Shown here: positions 7,768 to 15,611 of the stretch, one piece after another | Layout: each line of letters opens with the position of its first letter | Position numbering within the stretch: the stretch's first letter is position 1 | NCBI GenBank assembly: GCA_024276655.1 | Contig: JAJRWU010000241.1 | Location: 1-34,897 of the forward strand | Direction: 5' to 3' | DNA length: 34,897 nt | Origin: Planctomycetota bacterium | Lineage (GTDB): Bacteria > Planctomycetota > Planctomycetia > Pirellulales > Pirellulaceae | Notes under the pieces: model-generated | Database searches by the model: none | What the model saw: the letters and a program-made list of their open reading frames with translations, nothing else | Told to the model about the DNA's origin: nothing | Made by a program: the position numbers and the translations under genes

Positions 7768-8374
7768 CGTCGTTCCCGCGCAGGCGGGAATGACGGCACT
7801 ACGTCGTCTGGGCGTTCAGCGGAGCACCTACCCACTGGATTCCCGCCCTGTTGTTTATACATAAGTCAGGCCTTCGACAACCCGCCAGGTTTTTTTCACC
7901 AGGGACGCAAGATTCGCGCCGCCGATTGAAGCAAGATGGCGTTCGCTGCAGGCATGAGTTCGTTGCAAGCCGGAGGCTTGGCAGCCATTAGCCGGCGGTC
8001 AGCGCAGCGCCACCGCCGGTATCGGCCGTGCAATAACTCCCGCATCCCAGCGGGATGCCAGAATGCGGCGGTTGGAACGGCGGCCATCGGCGGCGCCACA
8101 TTGCCGCCGTTCAGACCCCTGCGCTGGCATCCCGCCGGGATGCGGAATTTTCGCATTTCGAGCCTCCGGTGGTGTTCGCTGCGCTCGACCACCGGCTAAT
8201 CGCTTGGATACCGCCGGGATCGATTTCATGCTCGCTCCCGCCGATGACAAATGACTATTGTCAAATAACGATTGACAATTTCCTGCTCAATACGGCCGCT
8301 TGGATAACTGGGGACCCAGAGCCAAAAAACCTATGTATAAACAACAGATTCCCGCCTGCGCGGGAATGACGGCA
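7768..8374. repeat. Nest of palindromic and inverted repeats in a 700-bp gene-free spacer
   Basis: No credible gene lies between mnmA and the DUF1080 gene. The spacer is built of nested inverted repeats. TTCCCGCGCAGGCGGGAA palindromes lie at 7773-7790 and, inverted, near 8348-8366. TGTTGTTTATACATA at 7849-7863 is repeated exactly in inverse orientation at 8332-8346. Inside, the hairpin CCGGCGGT...ACCGCCGG (7992-8019) is mirrored by CCGGTGGT...ACCACCGG (8166-8195), and GCATCCC-GGGATGC palindromes lie at 8042-8058 and 8127-8143. The whole block from about 7965 to 8212 is an imperfect long inverted repeat. GCTTTAGCGTGCTTT at 8392-8406 matches part of the hairpin between addB and addA. These look like REP/MITE-type elements inserted into one another. 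Confidence 0.75.
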
Positions 8375-8415
8375 GTAATTTCCGGATCGATGCTTTAGCG
8401 TGCTTTTTCAGAGCC

Positions 8416-9075
8416 CTACTTCGACAAATCTTGCAACGTAATATTGCGCCAGCGCACTTCATAGGGCCCCGAACCCTTGCCAATGCCGTGAACTTGCAGT
8501 CCGATAAAACCGGAACTCATGTTGCTCTTGGCGTCGTGCAGGTCGGCAATCGCGACGCCGTTGATCCAGGTCTGGATATGATTACCCACCGCACGCACGC
8601 GGTATTTATTCCAGGCGCCTTTTTTGAAGGCGGACTGTTTTTCGGCGCCGGAACGGTCTTCACTCAACCAACCGGTGCCCAAGGCTTCGCCATAGATGAA
8701 GCCGGCGGTGCCGTTGGTGGCGATTTCAACCTGAGGACCGTGAACCCGTCCGTTTTTGATGTCGGGCGAACTGACCGATCGAATCTGCACGCCGGAATTG
8801 AGTTCGTCGGCCACCTTGACTTCAAATTGGAGTTCGAAATCGCTGTAGTTTTTCTTGGTGCAGAGTAACGAGTTGGGGCTTCCCTCACTGGTTTTGCCAA
8901 CGATGCAATCGCCCTCAATGCGGTAAGAGGCGGTTCCGTTGTTCTGTTGCCAGCCATCAAGCGACTTTCCGTCAAACAGCTTGACGGGCTCCGCCGCGTT
9001 GGCCGAGAAGCTTGCGACCAGAATACCGGCGAACACCAACGCTCCCCACGGGCGAAATTTCAATACGTAGCTCAT
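8416..9075 (-). CDS. Secreted DUF1080 (3-keto-disaccharide hydrolase-like) protein
   Basis: 219 residues from ATG 9075, chosen because AAGGAT lies 6-7 nt upstream; an 11-residue longer frame lacks support. A signal peptide ends near residue 28 (SFSANA-AEP). The mature part is a single concanavalin-like beta-sandwich typical of DUF1080: LFDGKSLDGWQ at the start, then DFELQFEVKVADELNSGVQIR, PQVEI, GAWNKYRVRAVGNHIQTWING and the closing GSGPYEVRWRNITLQDL. This domain is greatly expanded in Planctomycetes, and some members hydrolyse 3-keto-glycosides. The substrate here is unknown. It is a single-gene unit next to the palindrome nest. Confidence 0.9.
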   Translation of the reverse strand: MSYVLKFRPWGALVFAGILVASFSANAAEPVKLFDGKSLDGWQQNNGTASYRIEGDCIVGKTSEGSPNSLLCTKKNYSDFELQFEVKVADELNSGVQIRSVSSPDIKNGRVHGPQVEIATNGTAGFIYGEALGTGWLSEDRSGAEKQSAFKKGAWNKYRVRAVGNHIQTWINGVAIADLHDAKSNMSSGFIGLQVHGIGKGSGPYEVRWRNITLQDLSK

Positions 9076-9315
9076 GCTTTTATCCTTTTCAATGGTGCGA
9101 CAAAACAAGAAAGTGCGTGGACGGCGCCGTCGGCTCTATGCCCGTGGGCGGCCACATCCCCTACAATATAACCCGAGCGGCCTGAGTTTGCATTCGGTGG
9201 CGGGAAAAAGGCCAACCGGAAGCCGCGAAGTTATTCGCCGGCGCCAAGCCGGTCGCCTTACACATCTTTTGGGGTCGCGCTAGGCGGCGGCAACGAGCCC
9301 TCTGGGAAACGTTTG

Positions 9316-11544
9316 ATGGAAGAAACCCCACAATTGGCGCCTCTGCGGAGGCGTCCTCGCAGGGCGATAGCGCGACAGGTTCGCCTTTGCATGAAGGAGT
9401 TGCGGGAAATATTACGCGACCGCCGCACCATCGTGACGCTGGTATTGATGCCGCTGTTGGTGTACCCGCTGCTGAGCATGGTTTTCCAGAAAGTGCTCCT
9501 GACCAACCTTTCGCCGAACGCGAAAGTCGCGTGTCTGATTGGGGTCGATTCGCCCCAGACCGCCCAACTCCTGGATGAATTGGTCACGCATGGCGATCGC
9601 ATCCTCACCGCCAGAGAAGCACCCGTTGCCAGAGAAACGCCAGACCGCGAAAACGAACACGCACTTGGCGGGGGGGCGCTGGCCGACGAGCCCTCGGTGC
9701 GCGTGCATGTCGGCGGCGATTTACGGCGGCAATTACGCGATGGCAAAATCGATCTAGCCATTATTCCGCAGCCGAGGAAGGAATCTCTGGAAGGAGTTCG
9801 TCGCCCCATTCGCTGGACATTGCTGTATCGAGAAGGGTCGTCGTTGAGCAACGTCGCGTTGGAATACGTGGAGCGACGTTTACGAATCGTGAACGAAACC
9901 GACACCATGGTGCGTCTGGCGCAGCGCGGCGATACGCGTCCGCCACTGGCCAGGTTCCATCGTGAAGGCGTGAAAGCCGATGGTCTCAACGGCGTATCGA
10001 TTGCAACCTTGGCGCCGCTCATTCTCATTCTGATGACGATCACCGGCGCGGTTTATCCGGCTATCGATCTTACGGCGGGCGAGCGGGAGCGGGGCACGCT
10101 GGAAATGCTGATCGCGGCGCCGATACCGCGTTTGCAGTTGCTCTTCGCCAAGTACATCGCGGTGCTGACGGTCGCACTGCTGACCGCCACGGTCAATATG
10201 GCGGCCATGACGATCACGCTAACGGCTTCCGGTTTGAGTGAAATTGTTTTCGGCCAGCAAGGCGTGACATTGGCGGTGATATCGCCGGTGTTCGCCCTGA
10301 TGGTGTTGTTCGCGGCGTTTTTCTCCGCCATTTTGCTCACTCTGACGAGCTTCGCGCGCAGCTTCAAGGAGGCTCAGGCGTATCTGATTCCGATCATGCT
10401 GATCGCCCTGGCGCCGGGCGTCATGAGCATGATGCCGGGGTTGGAATTCGGCGGCGTGCTGGCCGTGACGCCGCTGGTGAATATCGTGCTCCTGACCCGC
10501 GACGTGTTGCAAGGCGACGTCAATCCCGTTACCGCTTCGGTGGCGGTGCTCTCGACGGCGTTATATGCGTTGGCGTCGCTGGCGCTGGCGGCTCGAATTT
10601 TTGGCGCCGACGCAATTCTCTACGGCAGCGAAGCGAGTTGGACCGATCTGTTCCGGCGTCCTGGCGAAGTCCGACCGGTTTCCAGCGTGGCGTCGGCTTT
10701 GTTTTGCTTGGCGGTCTTGTTTCCCTGCTATTTTCTCGGTTCGAGTTTTCTGGCCCAGTTGGGCGGCGCCAGTTTGGCTGTCCGGCTGGGAGGAGGCGCG
10801 GCGGTGACGGCGTTGCTGTTTGGCGGTTTTCCTTGGCTGTTTTGCCGCGTTGGCCGTGTGGCGTCGGCCACCGGTTTGCGTTTGCGCGGCGCGAATTGGG
10901 CCTTCTTCGCCGCCGCAATTGTGCTCGGCGCCACGCTCTGGCCGCTGGCGCATGAACTGTTCCTGTTCAATGCCTGGCTGGGCCTACCCACGCTCGGCGC
11001 CGCCCAAATGGAAGCGGCTCAAAAAACCCTGGAGCAGTTTCGCGGCGTTCCGTTGGTCTTGATCTTGTCGACGCTCGCGATTACGCCGGCGGTGTTCGAG
11101 GAACTGTTTTTCCGAGGATACTTGCAATCGTCTTTCCTCTCCGCGACGAAACCCCGCCTCGCGATTCTCTACTCAGCGCTGCTCTTCGGTTTGTTTCATG
11201 TTTTTGTCAGCAACGCCTTGGCGATCGAACGATTTTTGCCCAGCGTTTTTTTGGGCCTCGTGCTGGGCTGGGTTTGTTATCGCAGCGGGAGCATTTGGCC
11301 CGGCATACTGCTGCACGCCTGCCACAACAGTCTGATGCTTTCCATGGGGTATTATCAAGACTATCTGGAGGCTTGGGGTTGGAACATGGAAGGCCAAGAC
11401 GGCCACCTGCCGAAAACCTGGATCGCCGCGGCCTGCCTGGGTGCGTTCGTCGGCGGGCTGCTCGTTCTGCTCGGCAGTCGACTCGCCTCGTCGAATCGCG
11501 TTGCAAAAAAAACGCGGCATGAACTTTCGTCAGGCGAAGCATGA
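9316..11544 (+). CDS. ABC-2 type permease fused to a CPBP (CAAX-like) membrane protease
   Basis: 742 residues from ATG 9316; a TTG at 9313 is in frame just before it. The N-terminal half is a NatB/ABC-2 permease: RQVRLCMKELREILRDRRT then a first membrane helix, a large extracytoplasmic loop (about 60-230), and the LTAGERERGTLEMLIAAP segment followed by several helices. The C-terminal half (from about residue 530) is a CPBP glutamic-type protease: EELFFRG with Glu596/Glu597, then FGLFHVF and HACHNS with the metal-ligand or catalytic His/Asn. This two-domain form occurs in other planctomycetes, usually beside a NatA-type ATPase gene; none is in this window, so the ATPase must be elsewhere. Substrate unknown. 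Confidence 0.85.
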   Translation: MEETPQLAPLRRRPRRAIARQVRLCMKELREILRDRRTIVTLVLMPLLVYPLLSMVFQKVLLTNLSPNAKVACLIGVDSPQTAQLLDELVTHGDRILTAREAPVARETPDRENEHALGGGALADEPSVRVHVGGDLRRQLRDGKIDLAIIPQPRKESLEGVRRPIRWTLLYREGSSLSNVALEYVERRLRIVNETDTMVRLAQRGDTRPPLARFHREGVKADGLNGVSIATLAPLILILMTITGAVYPAIDLTAGERERGTLEMLIAAPIPRLQLLFAKYIAVLTVALLTATVNMAAMTITLTASGLSEIVFGQQGVTLAVISPVFALMVLFAAFFSAILLTLTSFARSFKEAQAYLIPIMLIALAPGVMSMMPGLEFGGVLAVTPLVNIVLLTRDVLQGDVNPVTASVAVLSTALYALASLALAARIFGADAILYGSEASWTDLFRRPGEVRPVSSVASALFCLAVLFPCYFLGSSFLAQLGGASLAVRLGGGAAVTALLFGGFPWLFCRVGRVASATGLRLRGANWAFFAAAIVLGATLWPLAHELFLFNAWLGLPTLGAAQMEAAQKTLEQFRGVPLVLILSTLAITPAVFEELFFRGYLQSSFLSATKPRLAILYSALLFGLFHVFVSNALAIERFLPSVFLGLVLGWVCYRSGSIWPGILLHACHNSLMLSMGYYQDYLEAWGWNMEGQDGHLPKTWIAAACLGAFVGGLLVLLGSRLASSNRVAKKTRHELSSGEA

Positions 11545-11577
11545 TCGAAAAAAGATCGCGGCAAGAATCCCCACAAC

Positions 11578-11606
11578 TTACCAACGGCGTACAATTCGCG
11601 TATCTT
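11578..11606 (+). promoter_or_regulatory. Probable rnpB promoter
   Basis: TTACCA (11578-11583) and TATCTT (11601-11606) are 17 bp apart and fit a housekeeping sigma-70 promoter at 4 of 6 positions each. The RNA's 5' end, deduced from the P1 helix, starts about 10 nt further on at 11616. This is the correct spacing for transcription to begin at P1. It is the only such pair in the 70 bp between the upstream gene and rnpB. Confidence 0.6.
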
Positions 11607-11615
11607 GGAAGACGA

Positions 11616-12040
<425 letters not shown>

Positions 12041-12056
12041 TTTTTTTACAACGACA

Positions 12057-12440
12057 TCACACCGGCTGCCTCATGCGGCCCGCCAGCTTTGCCACCACCA
12101 ATTGATTCAGGCTGACGCCTTCGTCCTCCGCTTCAAACGCCAAGGCGGCGTGCAACGACTTGGGAAGCCGCACTACAAACTTACCGCTCACGTCGGCCGG
12201 CCCCTTGATGTCGCCACCCGGCGGAGAGAAGGTGTCAAGCACTCGCCACATCTGCTCGCACTGCGGCGTCTGGCGGTATTTCGCCTTTTCCTCCTCGGTC
12301 GGAAAGAGTGCATCCATCTTGCCGCCCGGCGCGTGGATGGCATTGTGAGCGCTGACGAAATCAGCGCCGGAATCTTTTAGCTCATGCACGAAACTCAATA
12401 ACTCTTTCGCGCGAACAGACACGCTTTTCTTTTTGCTCAT
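12057..12440 (-). CDS. Ribbon-helix-helix (HicB-like C-terminal) protein, probable antitoxin/repressor
   Basis: 127 residues from ATG 12440 (MSKKKSV), with AGGAG about 9 nt upstream; the frame to 12461 is less likely. The C-terminal 45 residues carry the HicB/Arc-type segment KFVVRLPKSLHAALAFEAE followed by GVSLNQLVVAKLA: a DNA-binding beta-strand plus two helices, usually a dimeric repressor. The N-terminal part (DALFPTEEEKAKYRQTPQ) is not a standard HicB fold. The gene lies 40 bp after a frameshifted ~98-codon gene on the same strand, which suggests a two-gene toxin-antitoxin-like unit. Its stop sits 7 bp beyond the end of copy 1 of the rnpB repeat, convergent to rnpB. The 13453-13974 gene is a diverged paralogue in the same position after copy 2. 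Confidence 0.75.
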   Translation of the reverse strand: MSKKKSVSVRAKELLSFVHELKDSGADFVSAHNAIHAPGGKMDALFPTEEEKAKYRQTPQCEQMWRVLDTFSPPGGDIKGPADVSGKFVVRLPKSLHAALAFEAEDEGVSLNQLVVAKLAGRMRQPV

Positions 12441-12500
12441 CGTATGGTTCTCCTCGAACAAGGCCGAGGGGCGAACGCCCTCCGGCCGTGGCTTCTTTCG

Positions 12501-12815
12501 TCAAACGTCGATAATTTCACCACCGTCGCGAATCTCGAAAAACATGGCCAGTTGATGCAACTCCTGGCCCGACCAAATCACGAACTCTCGGGCTTCGGCC
12601 CGCGGCGATCACCACTTCCAGCCGGCAACTGGTTTCGGCGTACCGAACGCCGCCCTCGATCCACGAACCGCTTTCAGGATTGCCGAGCGTGTAGCCCCCG
12701 AAGCGGGCCTCCGCTTCCCGCAGAATGCAGTTAAGCACGGCGGCCGGGATCGGCTGGCCATCGTTGTCGTGCGTGACCAGTCGTCGTGCGTGACCAGTCG
12801 AGTGACGAAAATCAT
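12501..12815 (-). pseudogene. Frameshifted ~98-codon gene, possible partner of the ribbon-helix-helix gene
   Basis: Three frames together give one sensible protein: MIFVTRLVTHD (from ATG 12815), then NDGQPIPAAVLNCILREAEA through GVRYAETSCRLEVVI, then AREFVIWSGQELHQLAMFFE to a TGA at 12503-12501. The first break is an exact 17-bp tandem duplication (12766-12799). The second is consistent with a 1-nt insertion near the GCCGCGGGC stretch (about 12597-12605). Removing both leaves exactly 98 codons and a stop. Translation from an ATG at 12819 would bypass the first break (100 residues, ending at 12517) but gives a scrambled C-terminus. The family was not recognised with certainty. Its position upstream of an RHH gene fits a toxin, but this is inference. 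Confidence 0.65.
12766..12799 (+). repeat. Exact 17-bp tandem duplication
   Basis: The unit GTCGTGCGTGACCAGTC occurs twice in a row (12766-12782 and 12783-12799) inside the coding region of the 98-codon gene. Because 17 is not a multiple of 3, it shifts the frame. The copies are identical, so the event looks recent. Confidence 0.9.
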
Positions 12816-12819
12816 GCAT

Positions 12820-13192
12820 GTTCTCTCAAAACAAGTAGCAACTAATCAACACGTAAAACAGTATCGCATATGATACTACCTGTCAACCGGAAAAGCTGAG
12901 ACATCGCCACGGCGGCGGTGATGCCTTCGGCGCGAATCTGCACTTTCGCCCAGGGCCAGGCGCCGAAATTGCGATGGCAGTTGGCATAGAAGTTATCGAC
13001 GCCGCGCGGCAAATAGATTGAGCACCAAATCACTGCGGCGGTAGCAGGCGCCGGCGTGTGTTTTTCATGGCGATTCCAGCGGCTGCACGCGCAAGGTCGA
13101 AAGCCCCACTTGGTCGGATTGTAAACGCCAATCTCATTCCTGATCGCTTTCGGCTGGCGGGCCTAGCGAATGCCGATCTCCAGCAACACGCT
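12820..13192. other. Gene debris without an intact reading frame
   Basis: The minus strand has protein-like stretches in more than one frame, such as YLPRGVDNFYANCHRNFGAW (part of a 63-codon frame, 13033-12842) and IGVYNPTKWGF further upstream (near 13120). They may be remnants of one or two genes, but none is complete and no family could be named. The MITE at 13195 lies directly upstream of this debris. Confidence 0.4.
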
Positions 13193-13194
13193 CT

Positions 13195-13297
13195 TAGGTA
13201 CAGTCCTGAATAAACATGCCGAATTAAAAGCCCGGCATTTTGAAAATGCCGGGCTTTTCTGAACCACAACCGGTAATTTATTTCAGGACTGTTCCTA
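13195..13297. mobile_element. MITE-like element, copy C (103 bp)
   Basis: The ends are GGTACAGTCCTGAA (from 13197) and TTCAGGACTGTTCC (to 13295), which are inverse complements with one mismatch. The inverted similarity continues into AATAAA/TTTATT. Both ends are bordered by TA (TAGG...CCTA), or by CTTAG/CTAAG if the border is read 5 bp wide. The centre is the perfect AAAAGCCCGGCATTTT hairpin (13226-13258). There is no coding capacity. It sits 16 bp before copy 2 of the rnpB repeat, so it belongs to the inserted segment or landed in it later. Confidence 0.82.
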
Positions 13298-13313
13298 AGC
13301 CGAATAGCCGTCG

Positions 13314-13445
13314 CCGCGACGTTATTACTTCCGGGTAGGCTGCTTGAGGCGACGGGCAATCGTCGTCCTAGATAAATGGCCATCACCCGCCTGTTCAGGG
13401 CGGGCACAGAACCCGGCTTATAGGTCTGCTCCAAGGTTTTTTACA
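13314..13445 (+). pseudogene. Truncated second copy of the rnpB 3' end (direct repeat copy 2)
   Basis: 123 nt (13314-13436) identical to the 3' end of rnpB, followed by six Ts. It contains the GATAAATGGCC region, the CR-V sequence ACAGAACCCGGCTTAT (13406-13421) and the 3' strand of P1, but lacks the 5' two-thirds including the P1 and P4 partner strands. It therefore cannot fold as RNase P RNA. Perfect identity of a non-functional copy implies recent duplication or ongoing homogenisation. The T-run may still act as a terminator for the convergent gene on its right. Confidence 0.92.
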
Positions 13446-13452
13446 TTAGACA

Positions 13453-13974
13453 TTATTCCCCGGAAGTCGAGGGAATTGCGGCTTGAAGTTCCGCCATTTG
13501 CTTGGCCCTTTCCTCGGCGCTTGATTTCTGGGGAATGGCCGACTCTTCAATGGCTTGCAGCAATTTCGAGATACACAATTTGTTCATGCTGGTGGCTAGG
13601 TCGTCGGCCTCCGTTTTCAACGCTTCGTGCAAGCTTTTCGGCAGCCGCACGGTGATGACTCTTGTCGGCTCCAATGATTCGTCCGGTTGTTCACCCCGCT
13701 TGGCGCGCAACTGCACGACCATCTGCTGGAGTCGTCCATATTCTTTTGATTGCTCGAAGGCTTTCATTTCTTCGGCGGAAGGGAAGAGTTGTCGGATCAC
13801 ACCGCCAACGCCAAGCATTTCCCGATGGAAGGCGCCCCATTCCGGTTGGCTGACGAATAGGTCGGCCGCTCGTCGAAAAGCTTCGGCGGCGCGCTCCGCC
13901 ACCGGCGATGTCTGAGAAACCGAGATAGCCGCCTCGCCGTCCTGACTAATCCTCGTATCGAATGAGAATTCCAT
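13453..13974 (-). CDS. Ribbon-helix-helix (HicB-like C-terminal) protein, paralogue of 12057-12440
   Basis: 173 residues from ATG 13974, with GGGAG 10 nt upstream; a TTG two codons earlier is also possible. The C-terminal region VITVRLPKSLHEALKTEADD, then SMNKLCISKLLQAIEE, is the same RHH/HicB-type DNA-binding module as in the 12057 gene. The preceding part (QLFPSAEEMKAFEQSKEYG) aligns with DALFPTEEEKAKYRQTPQC of that gene, so the two are true homologues but clearly diverged. The N-terminal 50 residues are unique. No partner gene is found upstream. Its stop lies 7 bp after copy 2 of the rnpB repeat, just as the other lies 7 bp after copy 1. A role as transcriptional repressor or orphan antitoxin is inferred. 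Confidence 0.72.
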   Translation of the reverse strand: MEFSFDTRISQDGEAAISVSQTSPVAERAAEAFRRAADLFVSQPEWGAFHREMLGVGGVIRQLFPSAEEMKAFEQSKEYGRLQQMVVQLRAKRGEQPDESLEPTRVITVRLPKSLHEALKTEADDLATSMNKLCISKLLQAIEESAIPQKSSAEERAKQMAELQAAIPSTSGE

Positions 13975-14330
13975 TTCCAAATCACTCCCTCAATGAAATC
14001 ACGAAATAACAACAGCCAATCGACGAGTTCTCACCCGTCGTATGCCGCAATCTTTATTCGCAAGTCAAGGCGCAGTTCGATATCGTTGCCATGAAAGCAC
14101 TTACGTCGGCAGCTATCACATGCAAATAAATTAAGCAGTCGTGCCTGGACTTTCAGCCCAAGGGGCAGTGCCTGGTTTTTAGGCAAGGGAAATATTCACA
14201 TTTACTAAAGTGTCCAACGGAAACGTCCGGATAGCGTGGGTTCCGACGGTTTCGGGATGGTTTTGTGACACATGCTCCGGAAGCTAGGCCTGAAATCGCG
14301 CGCCGCCCGGCGAGAAAGAAATACAGACAG
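13975..14330. other. Non-coding spacer, about 350 bp
   Basis: No gene seen. It is AT-richer than the surroundings and should hold the promoter of the RHH gene (minus strand) and the downstream end of the exopolysaccharide operon. CCGTC/GACGG and TTTTTAGGC fragments occur, but no clear promoter or repeat could be defined. Confidence 0.4.
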
Positions 14331-14368
14331 GCCCCCTCTACTGGGAGGCCTATCCAGTGGAGGGGGGC
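14331..14368 (-). terminator. Stable hairpin at the end of the exopolysaccharide operon
   Basis: CCCCCTCTACTGG (14332-14344) pairs with CCAGTGGAGGGGG (14354-14366), a 13-bp stem with one mismatch and a 9-nt loop. It overlaps the last codons and stop of the GT2 gene at 14350 and lies at the downstream end of a seven-gene minus-strand operon. The following sequence on that strand has only a loose U-rich stretch (TATTTCTTTC), so it may stabilise the mRNA end rather than terminate on its own. Confidence 0.5.
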
Positions 14369-15582
14369 GAGTGCTCGGCATCGGGAGAGCCGCCGGTGCG
14401 GCTGGTTCGCACCCATTCGTTTTGGCGACGGGTGAACAGCTTGAGATAGATGGGAATTTTCGACAATGCGTACAGCGGCGCGGCGGCCAGAGCGCTGAGG
14501 TGAATGTCGTGGCGGCAAAAACAAAACCACCCCCAAACAATCGTCAGCCCCAGGAGCGCTCCCATGCCGGCAAGCACAGCGCTCGGCAGCCACGTCGCTC
14601 CGCTGGCCGCCGCAATGAGCGTAATCGCCAAGGCCGCGAGCCAACTGAACACGAGCAGCGAAAGGGGCGGAACGGCCAAGTCGAGCCCTAGGCAGATACT
14701 CGCCCACCGCCGGCGGAGCAGACCCGAAAAGATGAGCCGCGGCGCTTCGGAGAGCATTGTCTGAACATGACCGTGCTCCCAGCGAATCCGTTGCGACACA
14801 AACGCTTCCGGCTCGTCGGGTAGAAGGCTTTCGATGCGAGCTTCGCAGCACAATTGAGGCGGGCGCCGGAGCCGGGTCAGGGCGATTCCAGTTTGCATAT
14901 CTTCGACGATATGTCCGCCCATGAAATGGACGTCTTGCAGGATATCGGCTGGGAACGCCATGCCGCTTCCCGTCAGGTGGCACACTCCTCCCAAGCGAGA
15001 AAGCCCCACGGCTCGGATCAGATTCTTGAAACGAAAAGCCAAACCCGAGATCGTGTCTCGCGTGGCGGGGTTCTCGGGAGGCTGGCACAAATAGATTCCC
15101 TGCACCGGCGATTGCGACGCCGCCGCCCGGGCGCCGAGTTCGTCGAGGCTGTCCGCCGATATTCTGCAATCGGCATCGAGTACGACAATCACGGGATAGC
15201 CTTCGCTGCGAATGTGTTCAAAGCCGAAATTGAGCGCGAACCCCTTGCCGCGTCGCGTTGGGTCGGAACGCTCCAACACGGTTACGCCATTCTCCCGCGC
15301 GATGTTGCCGGTGTCGTCGGTGCAGTTGTCAGCCACGACGAATATTTTGTCGTCCGCGCGAACCGACTGCCGGAGCGCGCGAAGTGTTTCGCCCAACACC
15401 AGACTCTCGTCGTGGGCTGGAACAATCACCGCCAGAGGCGGGCGCTTACCGGCAGTGCGGCGTTCGTTTTTTCGCGGCGGGCAAAGGCAAGCCGCCGCGC
15501 ATTCGAGGCAAAACACCAAGATCGGCAGAGACACGATCGCCGCCACGCACCACAACAGAATTGAAACCAGTAAGGTGAGCAT
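14350..15582 (-). CDS. Family 2 glycosyltransferase, membrane-bound processive type
   Basis: 410 residues from ATG 15582; a longer frame to 15930 adds a non-protein-like leader overlapping the upstream gene. An N-terminal membrane helix is followed by a GT-A domain: PPLAVIVPAHDESLVLGETL, DNCTDDT, the nucleotide-metal motif VVLDADCRIS, the acceptor or base motif VEDMQTGIALT and QRIRWEHGH (QxxRW type). C-terminal helices follow (LAVPPLSLLVFSWLAAL and others). The D, DxD, ED and QxxRW set is typical of GT2 enzymes that extend or transfer sugars at the membrane from nucleotide-sugar donors. Last gene of the exopolysaccharide operon, 29 bp after the CelD-type gene. Sugar specificity cannot be inferred. 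Confidence 0.85.
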   Translation of the reverse strand: MLTLLVSILLWCVAAIVSLPILVFCLECAAACLCPPRKNERRTAGKRPPLAVIVPAHDESLVLGETLRALRQSVRADDKIFVVADNCTDDTGNIARENGVTVLERSDPTRRGKGFALNFGFEHIRSEGYPVIVVLDADCRISADSLDELGARAAASQSPVQGIYLCQPPENPATRDTISGLAFRFKNLIRAVGLSRLGGVCHLTGSGMAFPADILQDVHFMGGHIVEDMQTGIALTRLRRPPQLCCEARIESLLPDEPEAFVSQRIRWEHGHVQTMLSEAPRLIFSGLLRRRWASICLGLDLAVPPLSLLVFSWLAALAITLIAAASGATWLPSAVLAGMGALLGLTIVWGWFCFCRHDIHLSALAAAPLYALSKIPIYLKLFTRRQNEWVRTSRTGGSPDAEHSPPSTG

Positions 15583-15611
15583 GATGTGAAACTCAAGAAG
15601 GGAATTGGAGT

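Noticed and set aside
12842-13033. 63-codon minus-strand frame as an intact gene
   Set aside because: It lacks a ribosome site and its best protein-like part appears to continue in another frame upstream, so it is treated as debris.
14153-15169. 338-codon minus-strand frame
   Set aside because: Arg/His/Pro-rich shadow of the GT2 gene in another frame; the GT2 frame carries all catalytic motifs.
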